A DNA stretch of 64,000 nucleotides, taken from assembly GCA_013377005.1 (NCBI GenBank), contig JACABE010000023.1, forward strand, positions 1 to 64,000. The letters run 5' to 3'. The stretch is from Bacteroidota bacterium. Lineage in GTDB: Bacteria > Bacteroidota > Bacteroidia > Bacteroidales > JACABE01. The position numbers were made by a program, and so were the translations under genes. Below, piece after piece: positions 8,120 through 15,533 of this stretch (the stretch's first letter is position 1; the number at the start of each line of letters is the position of its first letter). The notes beneath the pieces were generated by a model that was not told the origin of the DNA, did not search any database, and worked only from the letters and a program-made list of their open reading frames with translations.

Positions 8120-8151
8120 TTAGACGTATAATAATGTTATGCACTACATAT
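8120..8151 (+). other. Cassette-type 5' boundary
   Basis: TTAGACG (8120-8126) is followed by GTTATGCACTACATAT (8136-8151), which runs into the start codon. The reverse complement of that 16-mer matches 15 of 16 bases at 8646-8661, directly after the gene. The same TTAGACG then GTTA arrangement occurs at 164-184 and 3809-3829. GTCTGACAA at 8066-8074 can pair with TTGTTAGAC at 8117-8125 with one mismatch. Confidence 0.55.
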
Positions 8152-8638
8152 GAAAAAAGCAACACTAATCTTAATATTTATCTTTTTGACAATATTAAGT
8201 AAAGCTCAAGAGGTAAAAATTAATTATAATGATAGTAACTTACTAATGTCGACATGGAATAAATTTATTCAAGCAATTGACAACTCTGACAGAAAAACAA
8301 TTAAATCACTATCAAAAGACTCTGTTGAATGTTATTGTGGGAATGACAGTATTGAAAGTGACAGACCAATATGGGCAGTAGATAGCTTTTCTAGATTAAT
8401 CATTTCATATTTTGAAACGAATCTAAAGCTTAACAAAATAGTAAAAACAGAAACACCTCAATTAATAGCTAATAGAGTTGATTGGGTTAAAAATAAACCT
8501 GAGATAATATATTCATTAGTATATGTATTATATAAACCAAATGAAATTGCTCCTGGGCATGAAGGTGGAAGTATCTTTTTTGAATTCAATAAAATAAAAA
8601 ACAAGTTTGTTTTTAGAAGCATTTCAACCGTACCTTGA
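8150..8638 (+). CDS. Secreted protein of unknown function (cassette-like gene)
   Basis: A 162-residue protein with a signal peptide (MKKATLILIFIFLTILSKAQ). The mature part starts with a helix-rich LLMSTWNKFIQAIDNSDRKTI segment, then strands around ECYCGNDSIESD, and ends IFFEFNKIKNKFVFRSIS. The order of helices and strands, with 'WNKFIQAIDNSDRKTIKSLSKD', is reminiscent of NTF2-like folds, but that is a weak impression. The gene is flanked by complementary 16-base ends, which marks it as a complete cassette-like unit of about 650 bp. Confidence 0.65.
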   Translation: MKKATLILIFIFLTILSKAQEVKINYNDSNLLMSTWNKFIQAIDNSDRKTIKSLSKDSVECYCGNDSIESDRPIWAVDSFSRLIISYFETNLKLNKIVKTETPQLIANRVDWVKNKPEIIYSLVYVLYKPNEIAPGHEGGSIFFEFNKIKNKFVFRSISTVP

Positions 8639-8645
8639 CAAAAAT

Positions 8646-8787
8646 ATATGCAGTGCATAACAGCACCATGCTTCAATCATGTTTTAACAACAAAGTGAAA
8701 TAAACAACAAGTTATAAATATAGCAGCGGGCTGAAAGGAAAGGAATTTTATACACACGCCTGACAACAAGCTGCGGAACATTAGCCA
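8646..8787 (+). repeat. attC-like intergenic element 4
   Basis: Starts ATATGCAGTGCATAACAGCACC and ends CTGCGGAACATTAGCC. It shares ordered blocks with element 2 (TAACAGCACC, GTGAAATAAACAAC, CTGAAAGGAAAGGA, AGCTGCGGAA). The first 16 bases mirror the sequence preceding gene 8150-8638. Confidence 0.6.
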
Positions 8788-8805
8788 CCATTTTAAAACA
8801 GAAAA

Positions 8806-9810
8806 ATGAAACAAGGAGTATTAATAATGGCTATAATCTTGTTCGGATTACAGAGTTGTAATGTTGGGACATATGATTCTGTTTCAAATGAAAAAATTGA
8901 TGCTCAAATTAAAAATGAAATCAACGATTTAGACAAAATAGTTGTAAAATCAATTTTTGAAAATAATCCAAAGCTTATTAAAGGGATTATGTCAGATATT
9001 TTAGTAAAGCAGAGTGGAGATAAAATAGATGATATAATACATCAAACAAACAGTTTGGTGGATAATAAAGAAGTTAGAGTTTTAGACCAATTTTATGTAA
9101 AAAATACGACAAAAGGGCTATCAAATACTGTAATGTCTGGACTAAATGGTCAAAATGATTATATAATTCATTATAAAGCAGAAAATAAGGAAATATTCAT
9201 TTCTCTTATAGTTCTGAAAAATGGACTTGATGAATTGCTGTCAACCAATATATATGGTAAATATAAAGAAGGCTGGAAACTTAACATTATTCATATTGGG
9301 GAGTACACTCTTAATGGCATGACAGCCACAGAACTTTACAAAAAAGCAAAAGAACAATATGAAAATGGATTTTTGGTTGACGCAGCTAATAATATGTTTT
9401 TAAGTTCTCAAGTCTTAAAACCTGCGAATGGATATTGGCAATACCAAATTGAGCAAGAAATGAAAAAATTCTATGAGCTTATGATAGGTAAAACTAAGGA
9501 CAAATACCAATTTCCGATAACTCTTATGAAAATTGAAACCAAGCCTCAAATATTAAATATTTCACCACAAGGCATGAATGAAGGTTACTTTCCCTTGATA
9601 AATTATCTAACTAAAATAGACCTTAAAGATACGTTGAGAACTAGAATTGAAAATGATAAAATACATAATTTGATAGGTACTATTTTTAAAGGAATTGATT
9701 TGGATAAAAAATATATTTTTTACAAAGCTTGGAATGAAATTCCGGATGGTAAAAACTCTAAACCTAATTATGGATTTGTGAAAAAATTGGAAATAAAAAA
9801 CGGTGTATAA
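8806..9810 (+). CDS. Putative lipoprotein of unknown function
   Basis: A 334-residue protein with an N-terminal hydrophobic stretch and the lipobox LQSC (Cys 18), so it is likely lipid-anchored after signal peptidase II processing. The rest is soluble and charged. There is a GTYDS start, an IIHIGEYTLNGMTATELYKKAKEQYENG segment that reads like one TPR-type helix pair (about residues 163-200), and a C-terminal beta-rich part. No enzyme motif was recognised. It starts 19 bp after element 4, and its stop codon overlaps a degenerate TATAACAGC, as if this were another cassette whose 3' site is eroded. Confidence 0.65.
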   Translation: MKQGVLIMAIILFGLQSCNVGTYDSVSNEKIDAQIKNEINDLDKIVVKSIFENNPKLIKGIMSDILVKQSGDKIDDIIHQTNSLVDNKEVRVLDQFYVKNTTKGLSNTVMSGLNGQNDYIIHYKAENKEIFISLIVLKNGLDELLSTNIYGKYKEGWKLNIIHIGEYTLNGMTATELYKKAKEQYENGFLVDAANNMFLSSQVLKPANGYWQYQIEQEMKKFYELMIGKTKDKYQFPITLMKIETKPQILNISPQGMNEGYFPLINYLTKIDLKDTLRTRIENDKIHNLIGTIFKGIDLDKKYIFYKAWNEIPDGKNSKPNYGFVKKLEIKNGV

Positions 9811-9835
9811 CAGCAAAATACGAAGCCACTTTTAA
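9806..9835 (+). repeat. Degenerate attC-like element head
   Basis: TATAACAGCAAAATACGAAGCCAC after the lipoprotein gene resembles the head of element 3 (TATAACAGCACC and AAGCCACTTTT). No matching tail is present before the next promoter, so the site looks truncated. Confidence 0.3.
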
Positions 9836-9883
9836 ATTATAAATTTTTTTCGGCAAAATACTTTTTCTTACTTATATTTTTCT

Positions 9884-9891
9884 TACTTTTG
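9884..9891 (+). promoter_or_regulatory. -7 promoter element
   Basis: TACTTTTG fits TAnnTTTG and lies 53 bp before the start of the TPR membrane protein gene. The -33 region is only T-rich. Confidence 0.45.
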
Positions 9892-9944
9892 AAAAATATA
9901 CTGCAATTATTTTTATTGATACTTATTATTGTTTTAAAAAAATT

Positions 9945-11885
9945 ATGAGTAAGAAAGCAAAAAAAATCAATGAAATTGCCACAAAGCAAGCACAAAAAGT
10001 GGTATCTTCAAAAAAAACGATCAACGTTTATACCACTGCTCTTATCTGTTTTTTGTTTGCATTTATGCTGTATTCTAATACGCTGAAGCACGATTATGTG
10101 TTGGACGATTATGGTGCGGTTGCCGATAATTGGGTAGTAAAAAAAGGTGTACAAGGCATTCCCATTATTCTTACTACAACATACAGGTATGGCATTAATC
10201 TCTTGAGTGATAATTTATATCGTCCGCTATCGCAAATTATGTTTGCTATCGAATGGCAAGTATCGCCCAACAATCCCTCTTTAAGTCATATAATTAATGT
10301 CTTATTTTATGCCTTGTCTTGTTTTTTGCTGTTTATAGTCTTGCGCAAATATATGAGCAAAGTGCATCCGGTAATTCCTTTGGCAATTACATTGCTGTTT
10401 GCAGCACACCCTATTCATACCGAAGTGGTAGCTAATATTAAAAGTCGAGACGAAATTATGTCATTCTTCTTTTTATTACTGACTATGTTATTGTTGCATA
10501 TATGGTTTACAAAAAAGAAGTGGTGGAGCCTGATTGCTTCAATGCTGATGCTTTTTCTCGCATTCTTGTCCAAAGAAGGTATAATTACCATGCTGTTTTT
10601 GTTTCCTTTTTTTGGATGGTATTTTACCAATGCCAAACGCAAAACCATAATTACGGCATCTATATTACTTATTATTCCGGCTATAATATATATCGCTATC
10701 AGGCATCAGATTATATCAAAATTTAATGCTACTTCAGCAATATCTATTACCGATAATTTTTTAGTGGCTGCTCCCGATACAGCTTCTCGTTTTGCAACAG
10801 CCATAATGCTGCTTGGCAAATATTTAATACTTACTGTTGTTCCTTACCAATTGGTTAGCGATTATTCTTTTAATCAGACACCCATCATTGGATTGGGCGA
10901 TTTAAGGTTTATAATACCTTTTATGGTTTATTTAGCTATGGGGATTTACGTTGTTTTAAATCTTCGCAAAAAAAACATGATTGCATTTGGCTTTTTGTTT
11001 TTTCTGATTACTACAAGTATTTATAGTAATATTCTGTTTATAGTGGGTACTTCTTTTGGCGAACGCTTTATGTTTTTACCATCGCTGGGTTTGTGCATGG
11101 CATTTGTTTTTTTTATTACTCAATGGCTTAAAATATCTGCAAGTAATAATGAATCGGAGATAGATATAATAAAATCCAAACCAATATTTACAACAATCTG
11201 TGTTCTTATTCTATTTTTATTTGCTTTTAAAACCATTGTTCGTGCAGCTGAATGGAAAAACCAAAGCACTCTTTTTGAAAAAGATGTAACACGTTCGCCT
11301 AATAGTGCACACATGCATCTATACTGGGGTCTTGCACTACGAGACAAGGCTATGAAAGAAGATGATATACAAAACCGAAATGCCATTATGCTCAAAGCCG
11401 TAGCAGAATTTGATAAGGGTATATTAATATATCCTAAATATACTGATTGTTACGAACATTTAGGCTTGGCTTGGTATCGGTTAAAAGATATAAACAAATC
11501 CTTGTTTAATTATGAAACTGCATTAAAACTTAATCCCAATAAAGCTGTAACCTGGAATAATACAGGTATTATATATTTTGAACAAGGAAATTTGCAGAAA
11601 GCAATGGAGGTGTACAAAAAATCATTAAGCCTCGACCCTAATTTTTCAGATGCACATTTAAATCTGGGAAGCATATTGGGGACAATGGGAAAGTTTCAGG
11701 AAGCCATTGAAGAATTTAAGAAATGTATTCAGTTTGATCCTGAAAACATTATGGCACACAAATACATTGGCATAACCTATAAGAGTTTAAATAATCCTGA
11801 AGAAGCAAAAATTTGGTTAGAAAAAGCTCAAATGCTTGAACAGAAAAAGCCTCAAAAAACAACCAATGAAAAAACAGCTAAGTAG
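9945..11885 (+). CDS. Multi-spanning membrane protein with C-terminal TPRs (GT-C/TMTC-like)
   Basis: A 646-residue protein. A lysine-rich N-terminus precedes the first membrane helix (about 30-46). A periplasmic loop carries HDYVLDDYGAV with paired Asp 54-55, the position of the acidic motif in GT-C glycosyltransferases. About ten membrane helices reach residue 430 (for example LAITLLFAAHPIHTEVVANI and FMFLPSLGLCMAFVFF). At least four tetratricopeptide repeats follow at about 450-620 (NKAVTWNNTGIIYFEQGNLQ, DAHLNLGSILGTMGKF). This resembles the TMTC/DUF1736 architecture, in which the membrane part may transfer sugars to proteins. Activity and acceptor are inferred, not shown. Confidence 0.75.
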   Translation: MSKKAKKINEIATKQAQKVVSSKKTINVYTTALICFLFAFMLYSNTLKHDYVLDDYGAVADNWVVKKGVQGIPIILTTTYRYGINLLSDNLYRPLSQIMFAIEWQVSPNNPSLSHIINVLFYALSCFLLFIVLRKYMSKVHPVIPLAITLLFAAHPIHTEVVANIKSRDEIMSFFFLLLTMLLLHIWFTKKKWWSLIASMLMLFLAFLSKEGIITMLFLFPFFGWYFTNAKRKTIITASILLIIPAIIYIAIRHQIISKFNATSAISITDNFLVAAPDTASRFATAIMLLGKYLILTVVPYQLVSDYSFNQTPIIGLGDLRFIIPFMVYLAMGIYVVLNLRKKNMIAFGFLFFLITTSIYSNILFIVGTSFGERFMFLPSLGLCMAFVFFITQWLKISASNNESEIDIIKSKPIFTTICVLILFLFAFKTIVRAAEWKNQSTLFEKDVTRSPNSAHMHLYWGLALRDKAMKEDDIQNRNAIMLKAVAEFDKGILIYPKYTDCYEHLGLAWYRLKDINKSLFNYETALKLNPNKAVTWNNTGIIYFEQGNLQKAMEVYKKSLSLDPNFSDAHLNLGSILGTMGKFQEAIEEFKKCIQFDPENIMAHKYIGITYKSLNNPEEAKIWLEKAQMLEQKKPQKTTNEKTAK

Positions 11886-11988
11886 AATACAACTTGTTTA
11901 TTTCTACTCTCTCTGCTCCTACTTAACAATCTGAAAAATTTAAATAGAAATGATATTGTAAAAACTAAACATCTTAATAAAAAATTAG

Positions 11989-11996
11989 TAATTTTG
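11989..11996 (+). promoter_or_regulatory. -7 promoter element
   Basis: TAATTTTG, 20 bp before the tsaC start codon, fits TAnnTTTG. No clear -33 element is seen. Confidence 0.5.
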
Positions 11997-12015
11997 AGGA
12001 AAGATTTAAAGCCTT

Positions 12016-12636
12016 ATGTTACTCAAAATTTATCCCGAAAATCCTAATCCCCGTGATATTAAAACCGTAATAGAATGCCTGAACGACGGAGGTATCATCA
12101 TCTATCCTACTGATACCGTATATGGTATGGGTTGCGACATTTTTAAAAACAAAACCGTTGAACGTATTGCTGATATTAAAGGCATCAAAGTTGAAAAAGC
12201 CAACTTCTCTTTTGTTTGTTACGATTTGAGTCATTTATCGGATTTTACAAAACCTATTAGTAATAGCACTTACAAGCTCATGAAGAAAGCATTGCCGGGT
12301 CCTTTTACTTTTATACTGGATGCTAACAATAAAGTTCCTAAGCTTTTTCAAAGCAAAAAGAAAACAGTGGGTATTCGTATTCCTGATAATAATATTGCCC
12401 GCACTATTGTTGACGAATTAGGTCATCCTATTATGTCCACTTCTATTCATGATGAAGATGATTTAATAGAATACACTACTGATCCTGAACTTATTTACGA
12501 AAAATATGGAAACCTAGTAGATATTGTAATTGATGGCGGATATGGAGACAATGAACCTTCAACTGTGGTAAGTTGTATCAATGATGATTTTATTATTCTC
12601 CGTCAGGGAAAAGGTATTATTGAAGAATATTTATAA
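12016..12636 (+). CDS. tsaC: L-threonylcarbamoyladenylate synthase (TsaC/YrdC/Sua5 family)
   Basis: A 206-residue protein in the size range of TsaC without the Sua5 C-terminal domain. It makes threonylcarbamoyl-AMP from threonine, bicarbonate and ATP, the first step of the t6A37 tRNA modification. Visible family signatures are GGIIIYPTDTVYGMGCDI (residues 30-47), the ADIKGIKVEKANFSFVCYD region, LPGPFTFILDA, a VGIRIPDN motif near 118 and PSTVVSC near 177. It starts an apparent three-gene run with a cupin gene and rarA. In Bacteroidota a paralogue is common, so this may not be the only copy. Confidence 0.88.
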   Translation: MLLKIYPENPNPRDIKTVIECLNDGGIIIYPTDTVYGMGCDIFKNKTVERIADIKGIKVEKANFSFVCYDLSHLSDFTKPISNSTYKLMKKALPGPFTFILDANNKVPKLFQSKKKTVGIRIPDNNIARTIVDELGHPIMSTSIHDEDDLIEYTTDPELIYEKYGNLVDIVIDGGYGDNEPSTVVSCINDDFIILRQGKGIIEEYL

Positions 12637-12645
12637 GCAATTATC

Positions 12646-12963
12646 ATGACAAAGAATCTGTTTGAAAACATTAAGCCCACTTCGGACAAAGAAGTGATTA
12701 AAGTACTTTTGCAAAACAAAAATATAACAATTGAACGCATTGTTTCTTATGGATTTCACACACCCGATGGCTATTGGTACAATGAGGACAAAAACGAATG
12801 GGTAATATTGCTTGCAGGCGAAGCCGAATTAGAATTTAAAGATGGCGAAATTAAAAAACTAAAAGCCGGTGATTATGTTTTAATACCTGCAAATCAGGAA
12901 CACAGAGTTAAATCTACAAGCAGTGAACCTAATTGTATCTGGTTGTGTTTTTATTATATTTAA
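12646..12963 (+). CDS. Small single-domain cupin
   Basis: A 105-residue cytosolic protein with the cupin barrel motifs: an EWVILLAGEAELEF strand pair (about 47-60) and AGDYVLIPANQEHRV (about 72-86). The usual metal-binding histidines of cupin motif 1 are absent (Trp-Tyr-Asn-Glu instead), though His 84 of motif 2 remains. Metal binding is therefore uncertain. The gene starts 9 bp after the tsaC stop and is probably cotranscribed. Substrate unknown. Confidence 0.75.
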   Translation: MTKNLFENIKPTSDKEVIKVLLQNKNITIERIVSYGFHTPDGYWYNEDKNEWVILLAGEAELEFKDGEIKKLKAGDYVLIPANQEHRVKSTSSEPNCIWLCFYYI

Positions 12964-12980
12964 AATTAGTGATTGAGTGA

Positions 12981-12988
12981 TATTTTTG
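12981..12988 (+). promoter_or_regulatory. -7 promoter element before rarA
   Basis: TATTTTTG fits TAnnTTTG, 63 bp upstream of the rarA start codon, in the only sizeable gap of this gene run. Confidence 0.4.
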
Positions 12989-13051
12989 TCGTACAAAACA
13001 AAGACAAAGCACTTCATAAAATAAGCAATATTCATTAATCCATATCAAAAT

Positions 13052-14323
13052 ATGAATCAATTACCACCACTTGCCGAGCAATTACGTCCAAACTCTCTTG
13101 ATAATTACATTGGACAAACTCATTTGGTGGGCGAAAAAGCTATTTTGCGAACAGCTATCGAATCAGGAAGCATCCCTTCTATGATATTGTGGGGACCTCC
13201 GGGAGTGGGCAAAACTACACTTGCTTTTATTATTTCGCAATATTTAAACAAAGAATTTTATACCCTTAGTGCCATCAATTCGGGTGTTAAGGATGTGAGA
13301 GAAGTTATAGAAAAAGCAAACAAATCTGCTCATAACGCCATTTTGTTTATTGATGAAATTCATCGTTTCAATAAATCTCAGCAGGATTCGTTGCTGGGAG
13401 CTGTGGAAAAAGGTATTATTACACTAATAGGTGCCACCACAGAAAACCCTTCGTTTGAAGTGATTTCACCTTTACTTTCGCGCTGTCAGGTGTATATTCT
13501 GAAAAATCTTGAGAAAGAAGATTTATTACAACTCTTAGAAACAGCAAGACTATTTCTGGAAAATCAACTTAAAGTTGCTATTACTATCAACGAAACCGAA
13601 GCATTGTTAAGAATTTCAGGCGGTGATGCCCGTCGCTTGCTGAATGCTATTGAGCTGGTGGTGAACATGGAAAAGAAAAAGGAGAAAGTAGAAATCAGCA
13701 ACGAAATGGTACTTAGAATTGTACAGCAAAATCTGGCTTTGTACGACAAAGGCGGAGAAATGCATTACGATGTAATTTCAGCATTTATTAAGTCTATCCG
13801 TGGCAGCGATCCCAATGCAGCCGTTTATTGGCTGGCTCGTATGATAGCTGGTGGCGAAGATCTTAAATTTATTGCTCGTCGTATGCTGATACTGGCCTCG
13901 GAAGATATTGGAAATGCCAACCCTAATGCACTGTTGCTTGCCAACAGTTGTTTTGAAGCTGTGAATAAAATTGGTTATCCCGAATCGAGGATTATATTGT
14001 CGCAAACGGCTATTTATCTGGCTACCTCAGCTAAAAGCAATGCCAGTTATGCTGCTATTGACGAAGCATTGGCATTGGTGAGTAAAACAGGCGATTTAGC
14101 AGTTCCCCTGCATATTCGCAATGCTCCTACCAAATTGATGAAAGACATAGGCTATGGGAAAGACTATAAATATGCCCATAGTTACGATAACAATTTTGTT
14201 GATTTAGAGTTTTTACCCGAAAAAATTAAAGGGAAAAAGTTTTACGAACCTCAAAACAATCCCAGAGAAAACGAAATAAGAGCCCGTCTGAAAGGACTCT
14301 GGAAATCAAAATACAATTATTGA
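13052..14323 (+). CDS. rarA: Replication-associated recombination protein A (RarA/MgsA), AAA+ ATPase
   Basis: A 423-residue protein of full family length. Walker A GPPGVGKT lies at residues 48-55, Walker B LFIDEIHRF at 98-106 and sensor 1 IGATTENPSFEV at about 127-138. Arg-finger region LLSRCQV and sensor 2 GGDARRLLNAIE (about 191) follow. The C-terminal tetramerisation domain shows the signatures IRGSDPNAAVYWLARM and SEDIGNANPNAL. RarA clamps to single-strand gaps and stalled forks and works with the replisome and SSB. The gene converges with the zinc-ribbon gene on the opposite strand. Confidence 0.95.
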   Translation: MNQLPPLAEQLRPNSLDNYIGQTHLVGEKAILRTAIESGSIPSMILWGPPGVGKTTLAFIISQYLNKEFYTLSAINSGVKDVREVIEKANKSAHNAILFIDEIHRFNKSQQDSLLGAVEKGIITLIGATTENPSFEVISPLLSRCQVYILKNLEKEDLLQLLETARLFLENQLKVAITINETEALLRISGGDARRLLNAIELVVNMEKKKEKVEISNEMVLRIVQQNLALYDKGGEMHYDVISAFIKSIRGSDPNAAVYWLARMIAGGEDLKFIARRMLILASEDIGNANPNALLLANSCFEAVNKIGYPESRIILSQTAIYLATSAKSNASYAAIDEALALVSKTGDLAVPLHIRNAPTKLMKDIGYGKDYKYAHSYDNNFVDLEFLPEKIKGKKFYEPQNNPRENEIRARLKGLWKSKYNY

Positions 14324-14458
14324 AATAAGTTTTCTTGAGTTCAAAAATTGATGTTAAATACTATGTTGTTAGTTTTTTGCTTTGAACTGAATAGAAAAAT
14401 AAAAACCAATATAGTTTATACTAACGTTTTGTTTGATTATGTTTTATTTTCCTAATCT

Positions 14459-15100
14459 TTATTCATATTGTTCGGGAGTAACACATATTGTGAACAAATA
14501 AACACCCGATTTATCTTTATAGTAATAGTTTACCGTTGTTTTATAGTCTCTGATTGTTTTCATCTGAGGATTAGTTTTGACAAAATTAACAATACCCGGT
14601 TCCAAATAAGATTTCACTTCATTAATATTTATTTCATCTTTGAGCATGCTGATTATGGTGTAATTATACTGAAAAACATTATCAGGCATTGCTATTGCAT
14701 TATCTAAACGGGTAATATTATCTATCATTACCGGACAGGTTTTATTAATTTCTTCAGCAGTTTTCATCAATACTTTTTCATACAGTGGCTTTTTGATAAG
14801 ACCAATAATCCTATGACCACCAAAACTAACAATGCTAATAAAGGCGATTAGCACAACGGCAATTATAATCCAGAACTTTAATCCAATTTTTTTTAAAGAT
14901 TTTGGTTGAACGATAGGCCCCAGATTGAGCTCTGTTGTACAAACTTGGTTTTTATAATCATCAAATGATTTCTCGGCATTTCGTTTGCTCCATTCAGAAA
15001 AGTTATTTTCCAGCTTTTTGTTGCATTGAATGCAAAATACCATATACTGTGTTTTTACTTCATTGAAGTGTCCGCAATTATTACATTTTAAAAAGTGCAT
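14459..15100 (-). CDS. Zinc-ribbon membrane protein of unknown function
   Basis: A 213-residue protein. The N-terminus has a zinc-ribbon-like CNNC...CIQC pair (Cys 6, 9, 23, 26). A linker leads to one membrane helix (FWIIIAVVLIAFISIVSFGG, about 77-96) and an extracytoplasmic alpha/beta domain with TAEEINKTCPVMIDNITRLDNA. That last segment recurs in small Bacteroidota exported proteins of unknown role. Gene lies alone, convergent with rarA and divergent from the hybrid kinase gene. The promoter candidate is at 15198-15205. Confidence 0.7.
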   Translation of the reverse strand: MHFLKCNNCGHFNEVKTQYMVFCIQCNKKLENNFSEWSKRNAEKSFDDYKNQVCTTELNLGPIVQPKSLKKIGLKFWIIIAVVLIAFISIVSFGGHRIIGLIKKPLYEKVLMKTAEEINKTCPVMIDNITRLDNAIAMPDNVFQYNYTIISMLKDEININEVKSYLEPGIVNFVKTNPQMKTIRDYKTTVNYYYKDKSGVYLFTICVTPEQYE

Positions 15101-15197
15101 AAACCCTTTAATTTATTTATTATCCATTATTACTTCCAGATTGGATTTAATCAATAAATATTGTCAATTCTTATATTTATCCTATTTCAATCTCCTG

Positions 15198-15205
15198 CAA
15201 ATATA
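15198..15205 (-). promoter_or_regulatory. -7 promoter element, minus strand
   Basis: Read on the minus strand as TATATTTG, fitting TAnnTTTG, about 98 bp before the start codon of the zinc-ribbon protein gene. Confidence 0.4.
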
Positions 15206-15477
15206 AATAAAATAATTATTAATTAATTGGAAAAAGAGACTGCAATAAGATTACAGAATCATTAACGGTGTTATTTACATTATCTGATATAAATACTTAC
15301 AGACAAGCTTCAGAATTTTAAGACAATACACCCTTAACAAATTAACTGTTTATTTGAATGTAAGTGTGCTTAACATTCACTTTTTTTTTGAAATACTATA
15401 AAATAATAAATAGAAGCACGTTTATCTAATTTTAGCGTAATAATTAGCTATTTTTATCACTTATAATCTAAATTTTG

Positions 15478-15485
15478 TACATTTG
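15478..15485 (+). promoter_or_regulatory. -7 promoter element
   Basis: TACATTTG fits TAnnTTTG, 48 bp upstream of the hybrid kinase start codon. A T-rich block lies at the -33 position. Confidence 0.5.
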
Positions 15486-15533
15486 TAGATGATTGTAATT
15501 AATAATATGTAGTATGTGTAAATTAGCTGATTT

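Larger units (their letters stand above)
15101..15533. other. Divergent intergenic region, AT-rich
   Basis: This 433-bp gap separates two divergent genes. It holds one -7 promoter candidate for each direction (15198-15205 minus and 15478-15485 plus). Apart from strong AT-richness no gene, repeat or hairpin is evident. Confidence 0.6.

Noticed and set aside
14338-14388. AGTTCAAA/TTTGAACT as a terminator between rarA and the zinc-ribbon gene
   Set aside because: The loop is 35 bases and no T run follows on either strand.
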